A stretch of 64,000 bases of DNA from Dastarcus helophoroides (lineage: Eukaryota > Arthropoda > Insecta > Coleoptera > Bothrideridae): positions 15,913,654 through 15,977,653 of the forward strand of contig CM053337.1 of assembly GCA_028583605.1 (NCBI GenBank), read 5' to 3'. The notes below the pieces were generated by a model that worked only from the letters and a program-made list of their open reading frames with translations, made no database searches and was not told the DNA's origin. Shown one piece after another: positions 21,771-35,030 of this stretch (the stretch's first letter is position 1; every line of letters begins with the position of its first letter). Both the position numbers and the translations under genes were made by a program.

Positions 21771-24115
21771 GGACTGTTTGTTCTTTTCCTTTCTGTGAGG
21801 AAACCGGCACTGCTCTAGCTCCATGGAGAACGTGCCACTGACTGGGCCAACCATTAAATACAATCAATAATCAATTACGAAAAGCATAAGAAGCCCGCCC
21901 ACATTTTATTTAATCCTGTTAACAATTAGCGACATAAATATTATTTCAACTACGATCGCAATCTCTAAGCGAAAATACCACTAAAATTGGCCTTGACTCG
22001 GATTGATTTGCATTCAAAAGTTGTCTCTGAATCACCTCTCTTTTATATACGTAATCTTTGGAAATGCACGTATTTATTATTAACAATAATAAGTGCACGA
22101 TATCGCTAAGAGATAGGTACGAAAATGGTACCATATGTGCTCCTGACCATATGCTATTTATCCAACCCACATTCGACATCGAAAACACTTTCGATTGCCT
22201 TATAGGGCATCTAGACTCGCGGACTGGTCGACGCCTCAGCATCCTTCAGTAGAGGCCGCTCACTTGCTGGCTACGCAAGAAATCAACACGCGATGTTATA
22301 TAAAGTCCCTTTTTTTGTGGAAAGGACGTACACGGGCAAATAAAGTTGGAAAGAAACTCTATAAAACGAACGGAACGTTTCATAATTACTCCACGAAAAT
22401 TTAAGATCGAATTTCTTGCTCCAACATATGAAAAGAGTTCATATTAATAAATATCCAAAAACATTTCGTTTCCGTTTGCATCCCTAATCCTCTTAAATAA
22501 TTTTTTATACCTCTTACTTCTAAAGATGCATTCTTAGATAAAGACCAAACACTAAATTGATACCTAAATAATTTATAAATTAGAAAGCAGTGAAAATAAA
22601 ACCATTTGGGATTGTTGGAAATCATGTTCATTACGTGAGAGCAAAAATCTATCGGTACTTATTTTAAAGTAAAATATTAGACACCCTCGAATGCTTTATG
22701 AGTTTCGCTGTATCTTTTACGAAGTGAAATCTGATACGGGTACTTCAACTTATTTGGAACACTCTTAGGTGGATGATTAATTCTAAGAACGTTGGTCAGT
22801 CCCTTTTCTGAATATAGGTTTTAAGGGATTAACGTTGACATGTATATTAGCACTGTATCATGAAATATACCAGATTTATTTGGAAATATTACGAAAAGAT
22901 TCCTTTTCGACTATGAAGTTGAGAATATAATTTCGTCGCGACAACACACACCTTCTGAGACCTCTTGAATAAATAAAGTCTCGATAATTAAAGTGTGGTG
23001 TTTTATTGAACTAAATAGTTCATACACACCCCATTTCCAATAGGGATATTTAAAATTTAATACCCATTTAAAGGCCAGGTTTTTTTTATTTAGATAAGAT
23101 CTCGTAAAGTATTGAGCGTATTGCGGAAAGGGTTGGTCCGTCTGTCTCCTGAATTTGCAATGTTGTCACGCTTCCGACTGCCGTGACATGGATATTATAG
23201 CAGCAATTCAGCTTCCTTACTATTTGGTATAAAAATAACGTTGAGTATCATCCTGCCAACATCCCGAACATGTTCCATGTCAAGCTGCGCTTTATTCAAA
23301 TTCGAAACTAAAGTGTCCTCCAGAAAAAACCAAGCGATACCTTGCATATTCTAAACTGGTAAAGGTTTTCAGTTGAAGTATTTATGGATAAAATTGGCGG
23401 CGGTGCCCCGACTATCCTCTTGTTGCGTCACCCAGTGACTCACAGAGCCAGACAGCTGATATAATTTGGGGATGTTTGCCGGCGCTTTTTAACCCGACCG
23501 ATCGAATATGGGTATACGTTTGAGTCAATGAATAGAAAAAAAAAGTTCAAGAACAAGCACAGCACTTTTCGGACCAAATAGGAGTGTTTTCACACCTACG
23601 TCATTGGCAAATTTGTCTCGACAAGTCGAGATGGATATTAATTATGTTTACAAAGTTCGCCGATAATTGGTAACTCGCTTAAAATGGAAGCAAGCTGTTT
23701 GAAACTGATATTCTTTAAGAGTTAGGATGATTGATTCGGTTCAAACTTTTATATAATTACGCAGCTTACCAATTTGACGGAAATTCCATTTTTGAAATTC
23801 CGAGTGTCGATTTTAATTTCGAATTTGAAGTCGAAATATAGAAACATAATTTCTAGTTCCAAATTAAACTAGAAGTTTTTACCTTTTATAGAATTTTCGA
23901 AAGAATTTTAGTATATAATATCGTAAAGTAAAATGTCGTCAGTGGCATGTCGTGACTTTTATGAATGGGGAAGCTGATCGGACACCCTTTTAAAAGATTA
24001 GTTACAATTTTGCGTTTAGCTGATTACTTTTTGAATGCATTGGCCTTCCAAAAAGTAATATTTGTCGTGTTATTTTGAATAGTTGAAATATCGATTTAAA
24101 TTTAGAATTTTAATG
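21771..24115. other. unique-looking spacer, no gene recognised
   Basis: Composition is more balanced than the surrounding satellite. Short frames on both strands around 21946-22404 and 22401-22631 have no recognised domain. A repeated GATAATTAAAGTGTGG-type segment near 22983 and the GC-rich part at 23130-23520 may be decayed retroelement sequence, but I cannot support a family. Confidence 0.4.
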
Positions 24116-24116
24116 T

Positions 24117-24278
24117 TGGTGGAACGGACTGGTCCTTGGTTATCTTCAAAAATTGAAATACAAAACTTGTCCCCTGAAACCAAGAAAGATTAAAAACACA
24201 ACAAAGGTTGCTCTAACGTGTTTCGAAGATCAAGCTATCATCTTCCGCGAGATACTGATAAAAATAGAAGTATCGTAT
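24117..24278 (-). repeat. family A repeat unit, degenerate ribozyme end
   Basis: Minus-strand copy of family A. It contains, in reverse complement, AGAGCAACCTTTGTTGTG, CTTGGTTTCAGGGGACAAG and CCAAGGACCAGTCCGTTCC. Its upstream end has CGGAAGA, a broken hairpin and CGAAACACGTTAGAG in place of the intact hammerhead-like sequence of the 48.2-kb copy. Confidence 0.75.
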
Positions 24279-27200
24279 TGATTTTTCTTTAAGAAGTTCC
24301 AAATTTTTACTCTTTTAAGGTTTTTGATCTTTTTTTCAAAACTTCCACCTTTTTAAAATATTGACATTTTATTATCAAAATTTCGACATTTTCTCGAAGT
24401 TTTGACATTTTTCAAAATCTCGACTATTTTTAAAAATTTCGTCCATTTTTGAGAATTTAGAACTATTTTCAAAATAGTCTTTTTCAAAACTTCGAATTTT
24501 CGTAAATTGGATTCCTTGAAAAATTTGCGTTTTTTCAGAAATTTTTAATTTTTTTGAGGAATTGGATAAGCAAATTTGACTTTCATTTGAAAAATTCCAC
24601 TTTTTCGAATTTTTTGACCTTTTTTGGTGGATTCTGACATGCGAATTTGACTCTTATTTGAAAAATTCCACTTTTAAAAAAAAAGTCGATTTTCCTTTGA
24701 AAAGTTAGATTTTTCAAAATAACGAATTCTTTTTTTAACTTTACCCTTTTTTTTTGAAAATTTTGACCTTTTATTATCAAAATTTCGATTTCTTTTTCGC
24801 AGTTTTAACTCTTTTCAAAATCCCGACCATTTTCTTAACATTTCGACTATTTTTGTATATTCCGCGAACTTTTTTCAAAATTTTGACTTTTTCTGGAATC
24901 TTCAAATATTTGTAAATAGGGTTATTTCAAAAATTTTCCTTTTTTAATTTTGTTTTTTTTTTGGGGGAATCTGATATGCAAATTTGACTTTTATTTGAAA
25001 AATGCCGCTTTGTTTTATTATCAAAATTTCGATTTTTTTTCGAAATTTTTAGAAATTTCATCCATCTTTCAGAATATGGCACTTTTTTCAAAATTGACTT
25101 TCTACAAACTTCGAATTTTCGTAGATTGGAATGTTTGACAAATTTGTGTAATTTCTAATTTTTTGAGGAATATGTCATGCAAATTTGACTTTTTTGAAAA
25201 ATTCCACTTTTTCGAATATTTTGACCTTTTTTTTTGGAATTTGACTGTTATTTGAAAAATTCCGCTTTCTTTTGAAAGCTGATTATCCTTTGAAAAGTTA
25301 GATTTTTGTAAATAACGAATTTTTTGAATTTTTCAATCTTTTTTTTTCAAAATTTAAACTTTTTTGAAAATTTTGACTTTTTGTTATTAAAATTTGGATT
25401 TTCTCCTCGAAGCTTTGCGAAATTTCGTCCCAATTTGAAAATTCCGAAATTTTTTCAATATCTTTAGTTTTTTTCGCATTTTCAAATTTTTGTAAATTGG
25501 AATTTTTGAAAAATTTCCTTTTTTTAGAAAAATTGTCATTCTTTTGAGGAATCTAACAGGCAAATTGACTTTATTTAAAAAATTCTATTTCTTAAAAAAT
25601 CTACTTTTCTTTGAAAAGTCAAATTTTCTTAAAATTTCTACGTTTTTGAAAGCTCGGATCCTTTTTCCAAAATTTACACTTTTTGGTTTCGAAATTTTGT
25701 TATCAAAATTTTGGTTTCTTTTTCAAAGTTTCTACTTTTTTCAAAATCTCGACCATTTTCCGAATTTCGATTATTTTTGAAATTTCCGAATTTTTTTCAA
25801 AATGTTAGCTTATTCTCGAATTTTAGAATTTTTGTAAATTGGATTTTTTGAAAAATTAACCTTTTTACAAAATTTCCAATTTTTTTGAGGGATCTGATAT
25901 GCAAATTTGACTCTTTAATGGAAAAAGTCCGCTTTCAAAATTTTGAATTTTTCGTAATTTTCGATCTTTTTTGAAAATGTCCACATTTTATTATTGAAAT
26001 TTCGACTTTTTCTCAACGTTTTGACTGTTTTCAAAATTTCAAAATATTTTTAGAATCTCCGTTTTGAAAATTTTGCTTTTTTCTCATCAACATTTCGACT
26101 TTTCCTCGAATTTTTGACTTTTTAAAAAATACAGTGCAATTTTCAAAATTTCGATTTGCAATAATACAGTTTTTCGGATTTCATGGAAAAACGTTGACAT
26201 TTCGAAACGAAAATATCAAAGGAAAGCTTTAATTCCTAAGTATACTAAAAGTGAAAAAGTCGAAACTTTGGTTAAGAAGTAAAAATTATGTCAATTTTGA
26301 CAAATTATTCGAGGTTTACATAAAAACCCACAAGTTCTATTAAAAAAAAATGTTCTCGAAATTTCGAAGAAAAACGATTTTCTGAAAGTAGTGTTGAAAT
26401 TGTTCAAAATCATAAGAATAGGTCCAAATATTGTGTACCAAATTTGACTCTTTAATGAAAAAAGTCCGCTTTCAAAATTTCGATTTTTTTGATATTTTCG
26501 ATCTTTATTTGTAATGTCGACTTTTTTTGAAAATTTCCACATTTTATTATTGAAATTTCGACTTTTCCTCAACGTGTTGACTGTTTTCAAAATTTCAAAA
26601 TATTTTTAGAATCTTCATTTTTAAAATGTTGCTTTTTTCTCATCAAAATTTCGACCTTTCCTCGAATTTTTGACTTTTTAAAAAATACAGAGCAATTTTC
26701 AAAATTTCGACTTTTTTTGAAAAAATAGAACTTTCTTCAAAATTTCGAAGTTTTCAAAATTTCGATTATTTTAAAAATTCCTAATATTTTTCAGAGTTTT
26801 GACTTTTTCTCGAATTATAAAATTTTTAAATTGGATTTTTTGAAAAATAAGCCTTTTTAGAAAATTTCCAATTTTTTTAAGGAATCCTGATATGCAAATT
26901 TGACTCTAATGGAAAAAGTCCACTTTCAAAATTTTGAATTTTTCAAAACTTTCGATCTTTTTTTGGAATGTCGGCTTTATTGAAAATTTCCATATTTTAT
27001 TATTGAAATTTCTACTTTTCCTCAACGTTTTGATTGTTTTCAACATTTCAAAATATTTTTAGAATCTCCATTTTGGAAATATTGCTCTTTAGAACTTTTA
27101 GAACTTTTAAAACTTTTTCCAAAATTCCGAAGTTTCCAATATTTTGATTATTTTTGAAAATTCCGAATTTGTTTTTAGAATTTTGGCTTTTTCTCGAATT

Positions 27201-28080
27201 ATAGAACTTTTGTAAATTGGATTTTTTGAAATATTAGCCTTTTTAGAAAATTTCTAATTTTTTTGAGGAATCTGATATGCAAATTTGACTCTTTAATGGA
27301 AAAAATCTGCCTTCAAAATTTCGAAATTTTCGATCTTTTTTTGGAACGTCGGCTTTTTTGAAAATCTCCACATTTTATTATTGAAATTTCGACTTTTGCT
27401 CAACCTGTTGACTGTTTTCAAAAGTTCAAAATATTTTTAGAATCTCCATTTTGAAAATGTTGCTTCTTTCTCATCAAAATTTCGACTTTTTCCTCGAATT
27501 TTTGACTTTTTTAAAAATACAGAGGAATTCTTAAAATTTCGGTTTTTTTTGAAAAAATAGAAGTTTCTTCCAAATTTCGAAGTTTCCAAAATTTCGATTA
27601 TTTTAAAAATTCCTAATATTTTTCAGAATTTTGGCTTTTTTTCGAATTATAAAATTTTTAAATTGGATTTTTTGAAAAATTAGCCTTATAAAATTTCCAA
27701 TTTTTTTGGGGGATCTGGTATGCAAATTTGACTCTTTAATGCAAAAAGGCCGCTTTCAAAATTTCGAATTTTTCGATATTTTCGATCTTTTTTCGGAATG
27801 TCGGCTTTTTTGAAAGTTTCCACATTTTATTATTGAAATTTCGACTTTTCCTCCACGTTTTGACTGTTTTCAAAATTTCAAAATATTTTTCAGAATCTCC
27901 ATTTTGCTCTTTTCTCATTAAAATTTCGAGTTTCCTCGAATTTTTGACTTTTTTAAAAATGCAGAGCTATTTTCAAAATCTCGGCTCTTTTTGAAAAAAT
28001 AGAACTTCTTTCAAAATTTCGAATTTTTCAAAATTTGATTTTTTGAAAAACCTTTTTCCAGAAAATTCTGATTTTTTAAA
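24279..28080 (+). repeat. T-rich satellite block with recurrent ATCTGATATGCAAATTTGAC
   Basis: About 3.8 kb of degenerate AAATTTCGACTTTTT words. A higher-order marker, close to GGAATCTGATATGCAAATTTG, recurs near 24645, 24965, 25165, 25550, 25892, 26885, 27268 and 27712, so longer units of roughly 200-450 bases are superimposed on the short motif. From about 25.9 to 28 kb these units are quite similar to each other. No gene is present; apparent frames are by-products of low complexity. Confidence 0.75.
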
Positions 28081-29640
28081 GAATCTGACGTGACTGACAT
28101 CTAACAATCTGAATAAAGAATCTGATAGAAGTGTTATACTTAGAAAATTTTAATTTTACAACAACAATATCGGTGGATAAAGATAAGGGTTGCTGATAAG
28201 ATAATTAGGGTATTCGATGTTCAAATGGCCGCACTTTCAACAGCAGCCGCACTTTATGCAGCCGCTCTTTCAACATAACTCGAACCTAAAGAAATTAAAA
28301 AAGCAAATTTAAGTCATTAATTTTGGGAAAGAATTTGTCAGCAAATAGCAAATATGCAAAAAAAATGCATTGTTGATGTAAAAGGGCACTTAGTTCAGAA
28401 AAAGACAAATAATGTGCACAATGCATTTTTTTCTGAGTTTACTCAGCATGTGTAATGAAGGTTAACATAAAATTGGTATGATTCAGTTAAATACTCTTAA
28501 ATCCTGCTGATGATTACGTGCTATCGATGAAAATAATAACAGTAACTGGAGCTAAAGCAATACATAATTTGTATTATTATATCATAATGTTGTATTTAAA
28601 TTTACAGTAGTGACTCATACCGAAAACAAAACTTGTAAAACAAGTCTAGTGTGAAATGTTAAGTAACAATTTGACCATATAAAGACATAGCCACAGGTTA
28701 AAAAATTAACGAGTGAAGCGAGATCAAAATAAAGTACGAATTAACACAATATTTGCATACATTATTCTACAATTAAATGCAACTGGACATAAATTCTAAA
28801 TAAGCTTTATTTATGAAGGCAGTGCCGTATTGACGTATAAGGCAACGTTCTAGTACTCTTAAAACGTCGAAATTCTTTGCTTGCCATTTTACAAACTACG
28901 TCAATACTATCGCTTAGAATTTAATGAAATTTGGTAATAGTATTAAGGTGTTGGGGAATTCGGGCTTTGGAAGCATATTTTTGATTTTTTTCTTAGTATT
29001 CCCATAAATGGGCGTACAATTTGTCTCTTTTTTGCCTGTTTTCAGAAGCGAATATCCCGGAAACTAAATGGAATTTGAAAAAAGTACTTCCAAAGCACGA
29101 ATTCGACATCCTTGCTTCATAAGTTCTCCAAATTTGAAAAAAAATGTTAAAAAATAAAGCCACCATTTGTAAAATTGGAGAGCGGTGTTTGGCATAAAAA
29201 TTGCGCTTAGATTTCGGTTGCCCTCACTCAGGTCAGGCAGCGTACGATGACGTGATGCGGAGCAGAGAAATTTTTGCTCCTTCCCCAATACGTCATCAAC
29301 GAACGAAGTAACAAGCTCATATTTCTTTATCTAAGCAATGCGAATATATCATAATAATAATAAACAATATTAACACATTTGTTCTACCTAAGTTTGAGAG
29401 TAAAATGAGTTGTTTAACATTTGTAGCTTACAATAATTAACTGAATATTTAGTGGTTTTTGTTTTGATATGTTTAGAAGAATTTTTTTCTCTCCTAATTA
29501 ACATTTTGATATTACTCTTTGGAAAAATATAAATGCTATGACAGATTAAAGCAAAAAAAGAAAATTTGATTTTATATCATTTAAATTGGAAATGTTACAT
29601 TCTACTATCATCACTTGTAGTCCAAAATCGACCAATTTAA
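28081..29640. other. no gene seen
   Basis: AT-rich spacer of lower repetitiveness. An open frame on the minus strand at 29064-29288 has no recognised domain. A GC-richer stretch lies at 29215-29295. Nothing else can be supported. Confidence 0.4.
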
Positions 29641-29926
29641 ACATTTCAGGTAAAAAAGTCGAAAAAAATTTATTTGGAAAAAATTCATGCAACGTCTTTT
29701 TTAATGTCAAAATTCCGTGAAAAATTTTTAAATTTCTGGCCTAATTTTGTTCAAAGTTTTTCCAGAATTTTGACTTCAATATCAGATTCCGGATCCTAAG
29801 TTCGAGTTTAAGAAAATATGGATTCTAAATTCGAGCTTAAGAAAATAAATAAATAAAAATAAAAATGAATAAAATTGACATTTGGAAAATGGAAATTTTA
29901 GAAATCTTGTAATTTCAACTTTTTTT

Positions 29927-30802
29927 CAGTGGCGGCTGGTCTTAAAGAGCGCAAGAGCGCGCGCTCCTCGTGAAATGAGCGATCTATTCTTTTCTGTTTA
30001 ATGTAAAAGACTTGGATTTATCACATTTTTAAACACAAAATAATGACATACTACACAGAATAATACTTGTGAATGACTTGGAATCAAATACACCAACGTT
30101 TGATTCCGTTATACATATTAAATATTATAAGGAAATTTAAATAAGTTGGTGGGCGCAGAATTATGCACCTAGCGAGGGTGCCGTGCGATGCCTATCAACG
30201 GTCTTCACGGGATACGGAGAAATAAGCTACAGAACACCACGTTAAAGGTAGCCCGGGGTACGCCGCTCCGCGCATGTGCGATATTGCCAAATGGTGAGTA
30301 CGAGTCAGAGTTTGGAGTGTGTATTTACGTTTATGATGCGGCTGATCTGATTGCGATTGCTAATTGTGCCGCTTCCAGGCCTAACTGCCAATAGTACCGC
30401 TATTCACAAAGAGATAGCAGTACCCATTCTAGGGTCTAATTATTCATTTATAGATTTGGATTTAAACAATTTTATTGAGAAAGTAATGAAGACTTTATTT
30501 CTTTAAAAGATCGTAAAGCGGATTTTGTTTTGAAAAATATTTTTTTTGTGTTTTTGTAGAGTTTAATTAGAACCTTGTAATAAAATATATTTTATTTTCA
30601 AATGCAGTTTTCATGAAATGGAGATTATAAGATGGTAATTAAATTTAATTCGTAAAAATACTATTAAATATCACACCTTTTGTGTCACTTTTGTTTCTCT
30701 TAAATTTAATATCTTGCTATGACACTGGAGTCACCTAAACTCTTAATTACTAATATTTTTGCATCTGCGCACCCCCTGTCAAAAAGTCACCAGCCGCCAC
30801 TG
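29927..30802. mobile_element. DNA-transposon-like element with 14-bp inverted ends
   Basis: CAGTGGCGGCTGGT at 29927-29940 is matched in reverse complement at 30789-30802. The ends resemble those of hAT-like elements, but no 8-bp target duplication is clear. The interior holds a GC-rich palindromic GCGCAAGAGCGCGCGCTC near 29948 and a 68-codon frame (30188-30394) without a recognisable domain. It is probably a non-autonomous derivative sitting in satellite DNA. Confidence 0.65.
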
Positions 30803-30829
30803 ATTTCAAAGTCTAAGTTTTAGAATAAA

Positions 30830-33000
30830 TTGGAATTTTAAGACAAAAAGTTGAACAGTTAATAAAAAAAGAAGAACTTTAAAAAAAATTTAAATATTTT
30901 GAAGAAAGTAGAAATTTTGGGAATAAATTTAAAATAAAGGAAATTTCAAAAAAGATCAAATTTTAAGAAAAATATATTTTGCAAAAGAGACGAATTTTGG
31001 AAAAAGGTAAAAACTTGAATATTTTGAGAAGTGTTGAAATTACGCTAAAAAGACGAATTTTGACAAAAAAACAACATTTTAAAAAAGTTCGAAATGTCAA
31101 GTATCAAGTTCAAAATACAGAAAAAGACAAATTTTCTCAAAAAATGGAAATTTGTTTATAATAATCTGGAATTTTAGGAAAAAAAAAGTTAAACATTTAA
31201 TTAAAGAAAAAAGGAATTTTGGAAAAAATTGAAATATTTTGAGGAAAGTAGAAATTTTGGAAAAATGTTAAAAAAGGGATATTTCCAGAAAAAGATCAAA
31301 TTAAAAAAAATGTCTTACAAAAGAGACAAATTTTGGAAAAGGGTAAAAACTTGAATATTTTGAGAAGTGTTGAAATTACGCTAAAAAGACGAATTTTGAC
31401 AAAAAAACAACATTTTAAAAAAGTTCGAAATGTCAAATATCAAGTCCAAAATACAGAAAAAGACAAATTTTCTCCAAAAATGGAAATTTGTTTATAATAA
31501 TCTGGAATTTTAGGAAAAAAAGTTAAACATTTAATTAAAGAAAAGAGGAATTTTGGAAAAAATTGAAATATTTTGAAGAAAGTAGAAATTTTGGAAAAAT
31601 GTTAAAAAAGGGATATTTCCAGAAAAAGATCAAATTAAAAAAAAATGTCTTACAAAAGAGACAAATTTTGGAAAAAGGTAAAAACTTGAATATTTTGAGA
31701 AGTGTTGAAATTACGCTAAAAAGACGAATTTTGACAAAAAAACAACATTTTAAAAAAGTTCGAAATGTCAAGTATCAAGTTCAAAATACAGAAAAAGACA
31801 AATTTTCTCCAAAAATGGAAATTTGTTTATAATAATCTGGCATTTTAAGAAAAAAAAAGTTAAACATTTAATTAAAGAAAAGAGGAATTTTGGAAAAAAT
31901 TGAAATATTTTGAAGAAAGTAGAAATTTTGGAAAAATGTTAAAAAAGGGATATTTCCAGAAAAAGATCAAATTAAAAAAAAATGTCTTACAAAAGAGAAC
32001 AATTTTGGAAAAAGGTAAAAACTTGAATATTTTGAGAAGTGTTGAAATTACGCTAAAAAGACGAATTTTGACAAAAAAACAACTTTTTAAAAAAGTTCGA
32101 AATGTCAAATATCAAGTCCAAAATACAGAAAAAGACAAATTTTCTCCAAAAATGGAAATTTGTTTATAATAATCTGGAATTTTAAGAAAAAAAAGTTGAA
32201 CATTTAATTAAAGAAAAGAGGAATTTTGGAAAAAATTGAAATATTTTGAAGAAAGTAGAAATTTTGGAAAAATGTTAAAAAAGGGATATTTCCAGAAAAA
32301 GATCAAATTAAAAAAAAATGTCTTACAAAAGAGACAAATTTTGGAAAAGGGTAAATACTTGAATATTTTGAGAAGTGTTGAAATTACGCTAAAAAGACGA
32401 ATATTGACAAAAAAACAACATTTTAAAAAAGTTCGAAATGGCAAATATCAAGTCCAAAATACAGAAAAAGACAAATTTTTTCCAAAAATTGAAATTTGTT
32501 TAGAATAATCTGGCGTTTTAAGAAAAAAAAAGTTGAACAGTTAATAAACGAAAAGAGGAATTTTGGAAAAAATTGAAATATTTTGAAGAAAGTAGAGATT
32601 TTGGAAAAATATTTAAAAAGGGATATTTTCAGAAAAAGATCAAATTAAAAAAAAATGTTTTACAAAAGAGACACATTTTGGAAAAAGGTAAAGACTTGAA
32701 TATTTTCAGAAGTGTTGAAATTACGCTAAAAAGACGAATTTTGACAAAAAAGCAACATTTTAAAAAAGTTCGAAATGTCAAGTATCAAGTCCAAAATATA
32801 GAAAAAGACAAACTTTCTCCAAAAATGACAATTTTAAAAAAAAGTTGAGCATTTAATAAAAGAAAAGAGGAATTTTGGAAAAAAAATAAAATATTTTGAA
32901 GAAAAGTAGAAATTTTGGAAACATGTTAAGAAAAGGATATTTCCAGAAAAAAAAACAAATTAAAAAAAAAGTCGAAAATTTCAGAAAAGTTAACATTTTG
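30830..33000 (+). repeat. A-rich tandem satellite, about 337-bp unit, six or more copies
   Basis: The segment starting GAGGAATTTTGGAAAAAATT recurs at about 31543, 31880, 32216 and 32554 (spacing 336-338), with older copies before 31200 and a decayed one after 32850. Neighbouring units are highly alike. Each gives a lysine-rich open frame of 60-91 codons on the plus strand and a Phe-rich one on the minus strand; these are composition effects, not genes. The unit is itself made of the short GAAATTTTG-type motif. Confidence 0.85.
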
Positions 33001-35030
33001 CCAAAAAGACGATTGTTGACAAAAAAAAAATCTTTTTAACAAACTTCAAAATTTCAAGGGTAAAGTACAAAATTCGAAAAAAAAGGGTAACTTTTGTGTA
33101 AAAAAAAGAAAATTTTTAAATAAAAATGAAAATTTTAAGAAAAAAAGTTAAACATGTCATAAAAAAGACTGAATTTCGGGAAAAAGTAAATATTTTGAAA
33201 AAAGTAGGAATTTTTTGAAAATTTCGCGAAGAGTTTTGGAAAAAACATCGAACTTTTAAAAAAGTAGAAATATCTAATAAGTTAATAAATAATAAACGCC
33301 AAAATATGTCAAATTTTTCTAAAAAATTGGAAATTTGGAGAAACAAATTTTAAGCAAAAATCGAGCTTTTGATAAAAAAAAGATTTTTGGTAAAAAGGTA
33401 AAAATTTTGAGAAAAGTTGAAATATTAAGGAAATTTCAAAATTTCACCAATACGAATTTTGAAAGTCAAACTTTTAAAAAACTTGGTAACGTTAAGGATA
33501 AAATCAAAAATTGGAGAAAGGGTCAAATTTTGGAAAAAAGTAAAACTGAAAAAAAGTCGAAATTTTGAAATATGTTGAAATTTTGCTAGAAAGACGAAGT
33601 TCGAAATTACAAAATGCGAAAAAAGGACAAATTTTCTTCAAAAATAATGGAAATTGTTGAGAAAAAATCGGAATTTTAAGAAAAGAGTCGAACATTTATC
33701 AAAAAAAATTTGGAAAAAAGTAAAAATTTTAAAAAAAGTCGAAATTTAGAGAAAAATTTAAATATTTTGAAGAAAGTGGAAATTTTAGAAAAATGTTACA
33801 AAAGGGAAATTTCCAAAAAAATTCAAATTTTGATAAATATTTCGAACGTTGTATAAAAAAGATAATTTTTTAAAAAAAAACTAAAAACTGCGAAAATAGT
33901 CGAAATTTGAGAAAATGTTAAAATTTCGCGATTTCGCGAATTTTTAAAAAAGTAGAAATGTTTAAGATAAAGTCAAAAATGCTGAAAAATGTCAAATTTT
34001 CTGAGGAAACGGAAATTTGGAGAAACAAATGTTAAAGTCGAAAATGTGATGAAAGGAAGAATTTTGTGGAAATGAAAAATTTGGAAAAGGAAACAAATTG
34101 AAATTTTACGAATATTTTCAATTTTGCTAAATCAGAAAAATTAAAGCAAAAAAATTAAAAAACAGAAGTATTTAAAAATTAATAAAAAAAAGGTCAAAAT
34201 CTCCCCAAAAAATCTAAAAAAAACCAAAATCAAAACCAAAAAATTGGTAACGTTAAGGACAAAATGAAAAATAGGAGAAAGGGTCAAATTTTGGAAAAAA
34301 GTAAAAACTTTGAAAAAAAAATCGAAATTTGGAAATAAGTTGAAATTTCGCTAAAAAAACGAAGTTCGAAAGTACAAAATGCGAAAAAAAGATAAATCTT
34401 CTTCAAAAATAACGGAAATTGTTGAGAAAATACAGGAATTTTAAGAAGAGTCGAACATTTATCAACAAAAATCTGGAAAAAAGCAAAAATTTTGAAAAAA
34501 GTCGAAATTTAGAGAAAAATTTAAATATTTTGAAGAAAGTGGAAATGTTAGAAAAATGTTACAAAAGGAAATTTCCAAAAAAATTCAAATTTTAATAAAC
34601 ATTTCGAACGTTTTACAAAAAAGACAAATTTTTTAAAAAAAAAGTAAAAACTGCGAAAATAGTCGAAATTTTGAAAAATGTTAAAATTTCGCGAATTTTT
34701 AAAAAGGTAGAAATGTTTAAGATAAAGTCAAAAATGTTGAAAAATGTCAAATTTTCCCAGAAAACGGAAATTTGGAGAAACAGAATTTAAAGTCGAAAGT
34801 TTGATGAAAAGGAAGAATTTTGTGGAAATGAAAAATTTGGAAAAGGAAACAAATTGCAATTTTACGAATATTTTCAATTTTGCTAAATCAGAAAAATTAA
34901 AGCAAAAAATTTAAAAAAACAGAAGTATTTAAAAATTAATAAAAAAAAGGTCAAAATCTCCCCAAAAAATCTAAAAAAAACTAAAATCAAAATTAATCAA
35001 TTATTGCAAAATCAAAAGACCAATTAAATT
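33001..35030 (+). repeat. A-rich satellite with a direct duplication of about 760 bp
   Basis: Sequence starting TTGGTAACGTTAAGGA at 33483 recurs at 34243, and the two copies run in parallel to a shared end, GGTCAAAATCTCCCC, at about 34192 and 34949. So a block of about 757-760 bases is present twice in tandem. Inside, the AAATTTTG-type motif is again visible. No gene is present. Confidence 0.75.

Noticed and set aside
28503..28535. CTGATGATTACG...GATGAAAA as a hammerhead
   Set aside because: Stem II does not pair, and there is no stem I or III.
30188..30394. 68-codon frame as a host gene
   Set aside because: It lies inside an element with inverted ends and shows no known domain.
31535..32848. 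Nearly identical 78-91-codon frames on both strands
   Set aside because: They follow the 337-bp satellite period, are low complexity (Lys-rich or Phe-rich) and lack any domain.
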